From assembly GCA_003990745.1 (NCBI GenBank), contig RBNI01003059.1, forward strand, positions 1 to 16,763: 16,763 nt of DNA, written 5' to 3'. The notes under the pieces were generated by a model, which was not told the origin of the DNA, did no database searches, and worked only from the letters and a program-made list of their open reading frames with translations. This stretch comes from Jimgerdemannia flammicorona (lineage: Eukaryota; Mucoromycota; Endogonomycetes; Endogonales; Endogonaceae). Numbering within the stretch: the stretch's first letter is position 1; each line of letters opens with the position of its first letter. The position numbers and the translations under genes are program-made. Below, in pieces: positions 1-9,195 of this stretch.

Positions 1-718
1 CACATTCCTGGCCATTCGCCATTCTCAGAATCCCCCCGACCCCCCCACCCCCACCGCGGCCGCCGGCCTCACGCATGCCCTCTTAAATGTGGCGCTCGAG
101 TCTAAGCCCCCACCCAAACATCCGGGCAGTCCGCCCTGGAAGACCCAGGAAGAATGGCGAAAATCTAGCGCCAAGTCCACGAGTATTGAGTACTCCGACC
201 CTGACGGCACAGCACCCCGGTCGAAGCTGGCCCTCCAGTCCCAGGACCAGCTCGGCGAATGGGACGTGGCCGGCCTGATGGACAATCCCGGGGGCGAGTG
301 GGGTAGCGAAGACGCTGGGGGTGGGTGGGGTAGTGAAGGCACCACTGCGGGCGGGTGGGGTAACGAAGTCGCCGTTGCGGGCGGGTGGAACGAGGGGGAG
401 ACCTCGGGTGCGGGCTGGGATGATGGTCGGTTATTTTTTGTTTGTGTTACACGTTTTAGTTTTAGCCCCTGATCGCCTTACTGGTTTCATTTTCTGGATA
501 TGGGAAGTGTCTTACTCTTTCGCACTCAACATTCATAACCTTTTTCCTCCTCTCCACTTCCCCTAATCACCCCTAGCGCAGCCACAGCCACCCCCAACTC
601 CGCGGCCTCAGCCTCCACAACCTCTACACACGCAACGTTCGACGCGTTGCTCGAGGACCTCAAGACCAAGAAGAGGAAGGGGAGATCGGGGGAGGTAATT
701 GGAGGAGGTAATCGGTGA
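1..718 (+). CDS. 3' end of unidentified gene with GW-repeat tail (partial, one intron)
   Basis: The frame is already open at base 2 and runs to about base 425-429, so the true start lies outside the window. The visible part begins with a proline-rich stretch, then a helical-looking segment (THALLNVALESK), then an acidic region and four to five imperfect 10-residue repeats centred on Trp (EWGSED, GWGSEG, GWGNEV, GWNEGE, GWDD) at about bases 290-424. The frame then runs into T-rich DNA that looks like an intron. A donor GTCGGT at 426 pairs in phase with acceptors ending at 581 or 587, and an alternative donor GTTATT at 430 pairs with the acceptor ending at 576. All three choices give the same last exon, which encodes an Ala/Ser/Thr-rich linker, a FDALLEDLKTKKRKGR segment with a possible nuclear-localisation patch, and TGA at 716-718. 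I do not recognise the family. Trp-Gly repeats are known Argonaute-binding hooks in RNA-silencing proteins, but here that is only a resemblance. Confidence 0.7.
426..581 (+). other. probable intron (boundaries ambiguous)
   Basis: T-rich stretch between the GW-repeat exon and the FDALLEDL exon. Donor GTCGGT at 426 with acceptor CGCAG ending at 581 keeps phase and gives a 156-nt intron. Acceptor CACAG ending at 587 is also in phase, as is donor 430 with acceptor CCTAG ending at 576. Exactly which pair is used cannot be decided from sequence alone. Confidence 0.55.
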
Positions 719-2600
719 TGAGCTCGTGCGCGTCTTTGGATGACGAGGGATGGAGACGGAAGGTTTATGGGACTCTCATGCGTCGGGTCGCTCGTACCTT
801 TTTTTTCTTTTCTTTTTCTTTTTTGAGGGAGAGCAGGCTCAGGGACTGCCTTTTTTTTGATATCAAACAATTGGGAGATGGGGCGGCATGCGCATATACT
901 TTTTTTTTGTTTGTTCGTTTGTTTGGTTATTTGCGTGATGCTCTACGAAGCATAGATATATCGAGACGCGATAGCACGGCGTGCGCGGTGGGAAAATGGT
1001 GTATAACGGAGACGTCGCGCTACATATTCGAAGCTAATATAAACGCAAATGAGGGAAAAAATTGGGAAGGGGGGGGGGGGTGTTGAATGCAACAAATACC
1101 TAAGGCCGAGCAAGAAACAAAGGCCGAACAGAGATATGAGATAGGAGCGTGTTCTACGACATAAGGATGTCGAAAGACCAGCGGAAAGGAGTCATGTATA
1201 TATATGCAAGCACCCAGGCATGCTGTCGGCCCATACCCTCGAGATACGAATGGCTTGAGTCGGACTCGGATAGACACCACTGCCTTAAATCATCATTGTC
1301 CAACTGGTTCTTCCAAGACCTCAAGGTCCTAAGGACAGCTCTATCTAGCAAAGCCAAGAAGATCCTCCAAACATAGTGTTTTTTATTATGTAAATCGGCT
1401 TCAACCGTCGCTCGCTCGCCAGCCGAGGTAGAGGACGAACACTTCCCAGAGTATTTATGCCCAAGACAAAGGGGAAGATTACGCGATGGCAAACAAACAA
1501 AAGGAGCATTGCGCGAGCGAGCTCATTTCAGGTTCAAACTTTTGAATCGAGGCACGTGTTCTCGTCTAACGAAATGAAATAATCACGCTCAGCATGCACT
1601 CCCCTCTCTGTTTTTTGCAGGCGGTTACGAAACAACACCACAAGCGCCAGACGCGTATACATTCTTCAAGCGACGTTGGTTTACGGCTTTATTTTTTTTG
1701 TTTTGATCCGATTGTTTCCGTTCGTCCGATTGGGTACAATGCACGAACTAAAGGTACAGTGCACAAACTAAGGTATATACAATGAACTAAATGTACATGG
1801 ACGGCCCCATCCGCACGTCCTGCACCATTGATATAGGTGCATATATACGTTTTTTGTCTACATTTACATACCGAGCGCATAAACCATTTTCCGACACACA
1901 AAAACCGCAACGTTTCCTCTCTCCCGCCGACGATCCCTCTCCACTCCCACCATGCTACGTCTGCCGGCCGATTATTCAGCTCGCACATGATGTCACCGGT
2001 ATATGGTGATCGAGACGCGGTCACGGAGTACGTGGCTTGCTTTGTATAAAGTATGCGATTTTTGATCGGATACAGGCACATGCCATTTTTATGAGGGGGC
2101 ACTAGGTATAACGCGTCGAACGCCTACCGTTGCCAAGTCAACATCGTCTCATGCGACAAGTTGGACATCCTTCCTTTCCATCCATAAACATGATCATGGA
2201 TCGTCAGCTTTGCGACAGATCCAACTTCCATCGCTTGCAATCTTGTATATATTTCACGGGAAAAAAAGAGGCTGTGGGGGAAGGAACAAAAAGCATGTAA
2301 CATGGTTTCGATTGTCCTTCCTGCCTTTCTGCCGAGCCCATTGGTTGGTGGAGTTTTCTACATACTCATGCTTTTTTTGGCGACAATGGGGTGATTAGCC
2401 CCTTCCCCCTCCAATATGACTCAGGACGCATGAAGGATTTGCTCTGGAATGCTCGATATCGACAAGACTACCGTAGTGTTGCATGCTAGGTCGACTCGGC
2501 AAGCCCGCGCGATGCGACATGTTTCTGATACACAGCAATTGCATCAACCACCTTCACCGCCACCGCCACCGCTACACCCAACCCAAACCAACCCCTACCA
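719..2600. other. intergenic, no gene supported
   Basis: Only short overlapping frames on both strands, none with biased composition, repeats, motifs or splice signals that would support a gene. It holds long T-runs (about 800-860 and 900-910), a G-run (about 1070-1080) and a short tandem repeat at 1733-1790. The final 100 bases before 2601 are C/A-rich (repeated CCACCG and CCAAC), typical of a fungal transcript leader, and belong to the next gene. Confidence 0.6.
1733..1790. repeat. three imperfect tandem copies of a 19-20 bp unit
   Basis: The unit GGTACAATGCACGAACTAAA at 1733 recurs as GGTACAGTGCACAAACTAA at 1753 and, more diverged, as GGTATATACAATGAACTAA at 1772. The copies differ mainly by transitions. 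No function is evident. Confidence 0.7.
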
Positions 2601-2768
2601 ATGCTCTTCGATCCCACCGTCTTCCTCGTCGCGCTCGCCTTAACCCTCGGGCTGACGTCGTCCACCTCCGCCTTCTACGTGTACAACAAGGCCGACGTGC
2701 AGTTCGGCGTCTCGATCCACGACGGCCACTCGGGGATCCGCCCGGGCTCCAAATGGTGCTGCAACTAG
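2601..2768 (+). CDS. small secreted cysteine-motif protein, 55 aa, stopped by TAG inside its motif (possibly pseudogene)
   Basis: ATG at 2601 follows a C/A-rich leader and has a good context (ACCAATG). Residues 1-24 form a clear secretory signal peptide: a hydrophobic core FLVALALTLGLT with likely cleavage after TSA at residue 24. The mature part begins FYVYNKADVQFGVSIHDG and reaches a CC motif (KWCCN), where TAG at 2766-2768 ends the frame. The same frame continues after the TAG with KDRSCNPDGGQNSLV, which matches my memory of fungal small secreted proteins that carry a CCN..KDxxCNPxG motif across this point. So either the TAG is a nonsense change (one transition from CAG) in a once longer gene, or the product is truncated or read through. 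The frame stays open to TAA at 3039-3041, but that downstream part does not look like family sequence. Effector-like by class only; function unknown. Confidence 0.6.
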   Translation: MLFDPTVFLVALALTLGLTSSTSAFYVYNKADVQFGVSIHDGHSGIRPGSKWCCN

Positions 2769-3041
2769 AAGGACCGGAGCTGCAACCCGGACGGCGGTCA
2801 GAACTCCCTCGTCTACGACATGCTTCCTCATATATGTAATGATATCACTCCCTTTAAAACAAACATCTCTGGGCTACTATGGGGTTGCGCTGCGCGTAAT
2901 TACTATCGCTCCAACTCTGAACAGCTGGAGACGAAGGTTCCTCTGCCAAACAAAAGGAAATTCATCGGCAAACCTTGTAGCGAGGTGGCATTTTACCATT
3001 ATCCCGATTTCATTTTACCAAATCACTCCACCAGCGTATAA
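2769..3041 (+). pseudogene. post-TAG continuation of the small secreted protein frame
   Basis: In the same frame as the 55-residue protein and directly behind its TAG, this 90-codon stretch opens with a second cysteine motif (SCNPDGGQNSLV) that reads as a natural continuation. After about residue 20 the sequence loses family character. There is a possible donor-like GTAATG near 2836 and an AACAG acceptor-like site near 2924, so a 3' intron cannot be excluded. I treat it as the broken 3' half of the gene. Confidence 0.4.
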
Positions 3042-3529
3042 CCAGTACGAAAAAAGAAACCCCCCCCGCGCCCCGAACCACACCGAGCACGAAAAACCGT
3101 TCCCATCGCTCTGCATTAGACAGAGGGAACAAAGCCCGGTTGGAGGGAGGAATCGAGCGTGTGTGGTGGCAATGTATCCCGAGATGCGACATGGCGGCAG
3201 GGGCAGGCTCGTTTTTCGTCCGACGATTGGCCGCATCGTATTCTTCCTTGTTTTGACGAGGGGAATGTTTTGTCCCTCGTCGACTTCCCCCAGACAGAAT
3301 GGCGTGGCGACAGATCCACGAATTCTTTATCTGTGGGCTAATGCTTCGACGAGTAGGAGGCAAATAACAACAATAATGAGAAATATAATCGCAGACTATT
3401 TCCCGATTTCAGACCTAACTTGAGTCCAAAGTACAAACAGAAAACCATTTATTTATCGAGTAGTGGAAAAGAGGATACAACAGGTAAATACAAAACAAAC
3501 TATATTTATCGCCAGCCATCTCGACATTC
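3042..3529. other. intergenic, no gene supported
   Basis: Frames on both strands cross this stretch (the longest, on the plus strand, runs from 2839 to 3423) but none shows domains, codon bias or splice structure. It most likely contains the 3' flank of the secreted-protein locus and, at 3430-3529, the A/T-rich 3' untranslated region of the minus-strand gene that ends at 3530. Confidence 0.5.
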
Positions 3530-5726
3530 CTACAGCTCCTCCTTAACCGTAGCCTCCTGCTCAGCCTTCTCGCGGGCTTCCTTCTCCGCCGTCTCACGAG
3601 CTTCCTTCTCCGCCTTAATCTTGGCTTCCCTCGCAGCCTTCTCTTTTGCCTCCTTCTCCGCAAGTTCCTTGGCCTCCCTCTCCCTCTTCTCTTTCGCCGC
3701 CCTCTCTCTCGCGATCTTTTCCTCCTTCTCCCTCGCGATCCTCTCCTCCTCCAACTTAATCCTCTCCCCCTCCTCCTCCAACTTCGCCTTAGCTCCCTCA
3801 ACTATCACATGCACCTCCTTCGACGCATCCGAGAGCCACGTGTCCAACCCCGTCACAAGCTCCTCAATCCTACTCGTCACAGCAATCCTGACCTCATCAG
3901 CCCTCTCTTTTGCGGCCGCAACAGCCTGTCTTGTCTCAGTGGTCACCTTATCAAGCATCGCCTTGGCTTCATCATACAGCGGCTGCAAGTCCTCCCCGAT
4001 ATCAGGCTTCGCTAGTCTAAGAGCACGAATCGCTTCAAGTCCCCTCTCCCTAACGGTACTCTGAGCCTCCTTCTCTACGCGCTCGATCTCGTCCCTCGCG
4101 CGCTCCACGACCCCGCGCAGCACAGTCTGAGCCTCGGCTGTCTGCTTCTCGACCTTTTTGATAGCGGCATTGGCGTGTTTTGAGATGTCAACGATACGGG
4201 CGTGGGGCTTCTTCTTAGCGTCGTCGAGGACACGTTGGACGTACTCTGCGATCGCCTTGATCTGCTCGGTAGCGCGCTCCTGGACCTGACGACCCTCGGG
4301 CTCCACCTTATCTTTAATATCGGCGATAACTGAATCGTGGACGCCTTCGATGGCGACATCGAGTTTTGCCCGCTCGCGACGGCCGACTTCGATGATGGCG
4401 TCTATTTCGCGGCCCACGATGTTCTCGATTTCACGGCGAGCGGATTGGATGCGTATCTCCGTCTCGTTGAATGGGTTTCCAGTCACGAAAGAGAAGACTC
4501 GACCATAGATCTCGCGAGCCTTTGGTCCGACGTGATCGCGGTGGATGCGCTTGACCTCTGGAAGGACCTTGTCGTTCCAGGTGGGGACGACTTGGTTATC
4601 CCATACGTCCTTAACGACGACGGCGGTCTTCCTTGCGGTGGGGTCGACATACTCCTTGTAGTATACGGTTGCAGTGTCAACGCCCTGCTTAACGACAGGC
4701 TTTGCGAGCTCGATCTTCTCCTGTATGACGGGTCCGTACTTCTTGATGGCGGGCTGAACGTGGCGGACGTGAACCTCTTGTGCGGTGGCGTATGCCTTGG
4801 CGGCGACTTCCTGTGTCTTATCGACGTATTCACCAATATAGGCTTCGTAGTGCTCCGAGACATGGTCGACGACGCGATCAACGTGCTCCTTGGCGAGGAC
4901 GTCGTACTGCTCCTTAACGCGGCCGTGTAGCTCGACGACGATGGGGTGGGCGTGCTGGAAGTAGACTTCTTGACCCTGCTGCAGATAGACCTGGCCCTGC
5001 TGGAAGGCGGGCTTGCCGTAAACCTCGGCGTACTTAGCAGCGGTCATGAGTACCGGGTGGCCATAAATGGTATAGTGGTAGCGGATTGCATCGACATGGT
5101 CGCCCACGTAGGGCTCGAGGTATTGCTTGTAGAGCGGAAGGAAAACGGGCGCCAGGACGTCGTGCGTCACGCGGTAGAGAGCCTTGCAGTCCGTGGGGGC
5201 GTCGGGAGAGAGAATTGGCGTGGTGAAGGTCGGGCAGCGCCAGAAGGTCGCGTAGATGAGGTAGATAATCAAGCCGTACCAGAGAAGGGAACGGAGCGGG
5301 AAGAAGCCCGATTTCTTCGCCTTTTGGGTTGCGCGAGCGAGCGAGGATCAAGTGTGAACGATTGTTGTGAGAATTTCTGGAAATACACAACCACGACGTA
5401 CAAAGACTCGACGGTGAAGCGTACAGCCATTCAGCTCACCTTATAATTAATCTTCGTACTCTTGTTATTCTTCGGCTTTGACTACAACACGGATTTAAAA
5501 ACGGTCAGCGACTAGCAAATTTTCGATAGCCCAAACACATGCCGAACAGCTCCCAAAGAGCGCAAATCATCGAGAAAACAACATCCAACTATTCGCTCAC
5601 CTTCAGCTTCTTCGTCTCCGCACCGTTCGTGGGCTGAGCGAACACGGGGTTATTTTTCTGCTCGTTGGTAGCCGCTCCCGGTGTCGGTAGCTGTTGCTTT
5701 TGATTTGCTTTTTTTTTCCCCATCAT
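3530..5726 (-). CDS. SHE10-like membrane-anchored coiled-coil protein, about 652 aa, three exons
   Basis: Exons, reading on the minus strand: 5726-5601, 5481-5440, 5320-3530 (stop TAG). Exon 1 starts ATGATGGGG and encodes a Lys/Gln/Asn-rich 42-residue segment; exon 2 adds 14 basic residues ending KINYK; exon 3 opens AKKSGFFPLRSLLWYG. All junctions are phase 0. Donors are GTGAGC at 5600 and 5439; intron 1 ends TTGTAG after a GCTGACC branch-like site, intron 2 ends in the weaker AAAAG at 5321. The protein has a basic cytosolic N-terminus (1-66), one transmembrane helix (about 68-83, LLWYGLIIYLIYATFW), a Tyr/Pro/Val-rich helical region with repeated PxxxxY spacing, a long charged coiled coil, and a final 85 residues almost entirely Glu/Lys/Ala/Arg. 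This layout resembles fungal SHE10-family proteins, which in yeast act in outer spore-wall assembly; function here is inferred. An ATG in intron 2 (5430) could give a short alternative N-terminus through in-phase donors. Confidence 0.8.
5321..5439 (-). other. intron 2 of the SHE10-like gene (AAG acceptor)
   Basis: 119 nt, donor GTGAGC, acceptor AAAAG directly before GCG AAG AAA. Both flanks are phase 0. The acceptor is not the usual CAG/TAG, but it is the only AG between the last in-frame TGA (about 5350) and the conserved-looking transmembrane exon, apart from another AAG six bases further in at 5315, which would drop two residues. Confidence 0.6.
5482..5600 (-). other. intron 1 of the SHE10-like gene
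   Basis: 119 nt, donor GTGAGC, branch-like GCTGACC about 25 nt before the acceptor, T-rich tract, acceptor TTGTAG. Reading on past the donor meets TAG two codons later, so the intron is needed to link the basic N-terminal exon to the rest. Confidence 0.75.
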
Positions 5727-5792
5727 GATCGTAGATAGGCAAGACGGACGTGTTTCGTGACGCGGTTTGAGGGAGGACAGAGCGATGGGAGG

Positions 5793-5801
5793 GTTTATAA
5801 G
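5793..5801 (-). promoter_or_regulatory. TATA box of the SHE10-like gene
   Basis: CTTATAAAC on the minus strand, about 70 bases before the ATG at 5726, followed by a CT-rich leader. Position and sequence suit a fungal core promoter and support a separate transcription start for this gene rather than splicing from the upstream lysine/proline-rich gene. Confidence 0.6.
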
Positions 5802-6028
5802 CGGGCGCAAGGTTTTAGAAAAAAAAGACGGTGACAATCAAATGAGTCAATGGCGCATGTGAGAAACGACGGTGTTCGGATTCTGGCCAATGGGGCAATG
5901 ACAGGGCGGATTGACGCGTCCGTCCCCACGCCCTTAACGCCTTAGCGTCTGTTTTTGGGCGCGATTTGGAAGTAACCCGGGGCGGGTGGACAGCGAGAGC
6001 GGGCGGCCGGGAAATTTTTTTGACAGCG

Positions 6029-6569
6029 TCATTTTGTTTGATTCCACGCTTGCAATCCCTCTGAGGGGGAAGACCCGCTCGAGGCATATTTAAAGTGTTG
6101 TCGGTGGGGTCATTGGCAAGGTGCATAAAAGGCCTGTCGTATCTTGCGCAAGTCGAAGCTCGTCCACGGCCGCACGGGGCGAATAAAAAAATAGCGTAGA
6201 CTCACCAGGTTTCTTCCCGTACTTTTGTACCTGGTCGCTGGGCGGAGCGGTGTTCTCCTTCCCGCGTGGCGGCAGTTGCATCGGTAGGTACTTTAAGGGG
6301 GGGGTAGGTTGCTGGATTTCGGGCTGCATGGGGGGCTGGGGTCGCGAGCTGACGTTATCCTTGGCGCCCTTTTGCTTCTTGGCTGACGGCGAGGCAGTGG
6401 AGACGGGGGTGTCAGCCACAAGCTGCGACTGAGAGGGTTCCTCCTGGGCCTTTTTCTTCTGCTTTTTCTTCTTGGTCGACGGGGTGGGGGATGCTGGGGT
6501 GGGTGCAGCCACGGCCAGGTCGGGCTGCGGGGTAGGGCGGCGCTGGGACACCGTCTGCCACTCGGTCAT
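6029..6569 (-). CDS. small Lys/Pro-rich protein of unknown function, about 131 aa, one intron
   Basis: ATG at 6569 opens with MTEWQTVSQRRP, followed by Pro/Ala/Thr-rich linkers, a poly-lysine patch KKKKQKKK (about residues 33-40), a second basic patch KKQKGAK, and a Pro/Gln-rich half ending VQKYGKKP. The first exon ends at 6206 in a canonical GTGAGT donor (6205-6200), phase 1. Two acceptors fit: CCCTCAG ending at 6061 behind a strong pyrimidine tract, giving EGLQAWNQTK and TGA at 6029-6031; or GACAG ending at 6134, giving a different 14-residue tail and TAA at 6090-6092. Without splicing the frame also reaches that TAA. The protein looks disordered and basic, suggesting a nuclear or nucleic-acid-associated role, but no family is recognised. 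It lies about 300 bp upstream of the SHE10-like gene on the same strand. Confidence 0.6.
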
Positions 6570-6658
6570 GATGGGTATGAAGGGTGGGGGGGATTGTGGT
6601 GTGATGCGATGTGGCGGGGGCTGCTGGTTTTATTCACGTCTGTCGCGGATGACTCGAG

Positions 6659-6669
6659 TGATATATAGT
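6659..6669 (-). promoter_or_regulatory. TATA-like element of the Lys/Pro-rich gene
   Basis: ACTATATATCA on the minus strand about 90 bases before the ATG at 6569, followed by a C-rich leader (repeated CCCCC and CACACC). Consistent with a core promoter for the minus-strand gene. Confidence 0.5.
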
Positions 6670-7979
6670 AATCCGGTGAGGTTATGGTGTAGGCCTTGCG
6701 TGACTAAACAGGAAACGGGCATAAGGTCTTCGCCACGTGTACTTCATTTAGCAATCTGCTTCAGCCCCTTTTGCCATTTTTGTGAATAAACATGCGATTG
6801 ATCAAAATAGAGAAATGCAATCGGCCTATTCAACTTGGTCAAAGCACCACCGTACATTTCTTTTTGCCCTTACCCCTCGGTTTTTACCCCTGAATGGCTT
6901 CCGATGCCACGCCCTTTCACGCTTTGTTGATTTCTCACAAGGCAAAATGATGGATCAAACTTTGCTAATGCAGGACCATGATGTCATTCGACGCGAACAA
7001 AAGTCATTGATTGAATTGATTGACTGTCTGTCGTTGCGTGGCTTGTCGACAACCCCGAAACGCGTCCCTCGTATCTCACGTGACCTTTTTTTGGGGGGTT
7101 CTAGAATCCGAACTGTAATCAAAATATTACATCTACTAATTGGAATTTTATGCCACCGTAAAATTTCAAAGGTTGTTGGGTGGAGAGTGTTTTCCATCTG
7201 TGCTCCGACAAGCTCTAACCAAACCACACATGTTAAAACCGAAAACGCAAGCGAAGACTGGCCCTGCAACCAAGACAACGCATGAATGCTCTCCTTTTAC
7301 TCCACGATCGCCGACTCCCTCCACGTAGAAGACGAGTCCAATCCGCTCTCCTCTGCCTCTGCCGTCCCATCACTGCGCGTGACTCAGTGAGAAGTTTGCT
7401 AGGTTTCGGGAGGTTGCATTGTTCAACAGTATCAGTTTGACTTGTGAGTAATTTTTAATCACATTTTCGTATCCAAATGGATACTGTATAGGCGACACAA
7501 CAGCGATGATCAGAACAATCGCATCTCGTTGATGAAATCGAAAGTTGATAATCATTCATCTTCTGGTCAAATTGCTCGATCTCACTTTCTTCTTGCATTT
7601 CATTTCTGCTGGTGCCTCACTGATCGCGCATCCAGGAACCCGTTGTTAAAAGGGTAGGTGGGAGATCAAATGGCGAGCATTACATGTCATGACGAGATTA
7701 ATCGCCTCTATTTGTTGAGTTTCTACAGCATTTCTAGCCTCGCCCACTTTTCCGATGTGCTCTTCTGGGTACCTTCCTTCCCCCATTGCTTCATGCCTCC
7801 TAGTTCCAGGTTGCCGTTCCTCGTCGACGTTGTAAAAAAAAATAGCGCTGCGCGATGGTGGTTTCAACCCTGTTGAATATCTATCGGTGCCCAGCACGGT
7901 AAGGATATACGAGATGGTTTTCTACGTATACGTTTGTGCACAGTTATGGTCTAGGTGTACTCCAGTCGATCTAGGCTTG

Positions 7980-8011
7980 AAAAAAAATAAAAAATAAAAA
8001 AAAATAAAAAA
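7980..8011. repeat. A-rich low-complexity tract
   Basis: Runs of A5 to A9 separated by single T. It has no partner on the other strand and may be slippage-derived or an old poly(A) remnant. No coding sequence lies next to it. Confidence 0.8.
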
Positions 8012-8190
8012 TGATGCCATCTGATGCCATTTGACACCACCCTTACCACATTTGCAGATGATCCCCGCTCAACCGTCTTATCGTCCAATGTTAATAGCCC
8101 AAACCACTATCGACCTTAATTCAGACAAAGGACCACCCACCGCGTGACAACAACAACTTCCCATTGGATAATCCCGGACAGGGGTGTTCC

Positions 8191-8214
8191 TTTTTTTTTT
8201 TTTTTTTTTTTTTT
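8191..8214. repeat. 24-base T homopolymer
   Basis: Twenty-four consecutive T. On the minus strand it is a poly(A) run, a possible trace of a retroposed insertion in minus orientation or simple slippage. I saw no target-site duplication around it. Confidence 0.85.
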
Positions 8215-9195
8215 CTATATTTCCAACAATGTATTGAGAGTGACCCTTTCGCCGTTTCTTAACCATCTTCTTGCCGCCTATCATACTCAGAGGATAGTGC
8301 TCCGTGGTACCCGTTATGTTGTGGGAACATCCGAAACCATGTATGTATGCCCGTCGGCCGTGTGACAGACCCTCCATTACTCAACAAGCGAGCGTGACCC
8401 AATTCCAAAATTGCACTTTTGCTGCGCGAAATTCGCCAGAGGGCCATGGTCATGTTCAGGCGTATTAAGCGGCCGGGGTACATACAATTTCGAAGATATG
8501 GTACGTAAACAAGTGATACGGGTATTGCGGCACGGAGGAAGGCGAGAAGAGAGATGGTATGGTTCTATTTACAGAGGGGAGCGATAGGGAGAATGGGGAA
8601 ATTGGAGCGAATCTATGGATCAGAAGTTCGTTGTAAGATGTGATCTATCTAAAAAGCTATAGCGATAGCCTCCGTGATACATCAAACAAAACAAATCTAA
8701 TACGAACTTCGATACAATACTATTAAAAAGGGGTCACAATGGGGCGTAACGGCGAAGATGGGGAGAGAACTCAGAAGACCACGATATGTCTAAATTACAA
8801 CTGTACATGGGCATGAACGACGTCGAGGTGGGCGTCGCCATTAGCCGTAAATCGCAAAGACGCAATGTTACTGTCGGAGGATTGCCAGCCGATGCACTGA
8901 GTCCGTAAAAGACGTTGGACAAAAGCGGCGGTCGGGTCTATACATGGTACGGTACTAACAAATGTTTTCGAGGCGTCGATGGGATCGATGATGAATGTGG
9001 GAAGGCGGGATGTGCACGAACGACGGCAAAGAAGGCCGCCGCTCCGTCCACAGTACCTCACCGGCTTCATCCCGGCCGCCACGTCACCTTCGAAAAATGT
9101 ATGTACAAAGAGACTACGGAAAAGGTATGTACAAGAGAAAGGCTATATATAATGCGATTGGAACGAAATATATGTATAATGCACTGTCCACCCCA

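Larger units (their letters stand above)
6670..9195. other. 2.5 kb without a supported gene
   Basis: The longest frame here (plus strand, from 6782, about 167 codons) starts at GTG, has no recognisable motif and no codon bias, and I do not accept it. The region contains an A-rich low-complexity run with interspersed T at 7980-8011, a run of 24 T at 8191-8214, and a local GATGCCAT duplication at 8012-8030. Towards 9195 it becomes the 3' flank of the PPxY gene. No tRNA or other RNA gene was recognised. Confidence 0.55.

Noticed and set aside
1154..1492. 112-codon minus-strand frame
   Set aside because: No motif or codon bias; surrounding T-rich intergenic DNA gives similar frames on both strands.
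2839..3423. 194-codon plus-strand frame
   Set aside because: Starts at ATG but has no domain, bias or leader; overlaps the broken secreted-protein frame and reads like chance sequence.
4337..4930. 197-codon plus-strand frame opposite the SHE10-like gene
   Set aside because: Antisense shadow of a strongly coding exon; its acidic, Leu/Val/Asp-rich content is the complement of the coiled-coil codons.
5815..6126. Exon linking the Lys/Pro-rich gene to the SHE10-like gene
   Set aside because: The SHE10-like gene has its own TATA box and leader, and I found no in-phase acceptor before its ATG.
6782..7285. 167-codon plus-strand frame
   Set aside because: Begins at GTG, no recognisable motif, no intron signals, and overlaps an equally long meaningless frame on the other strand.
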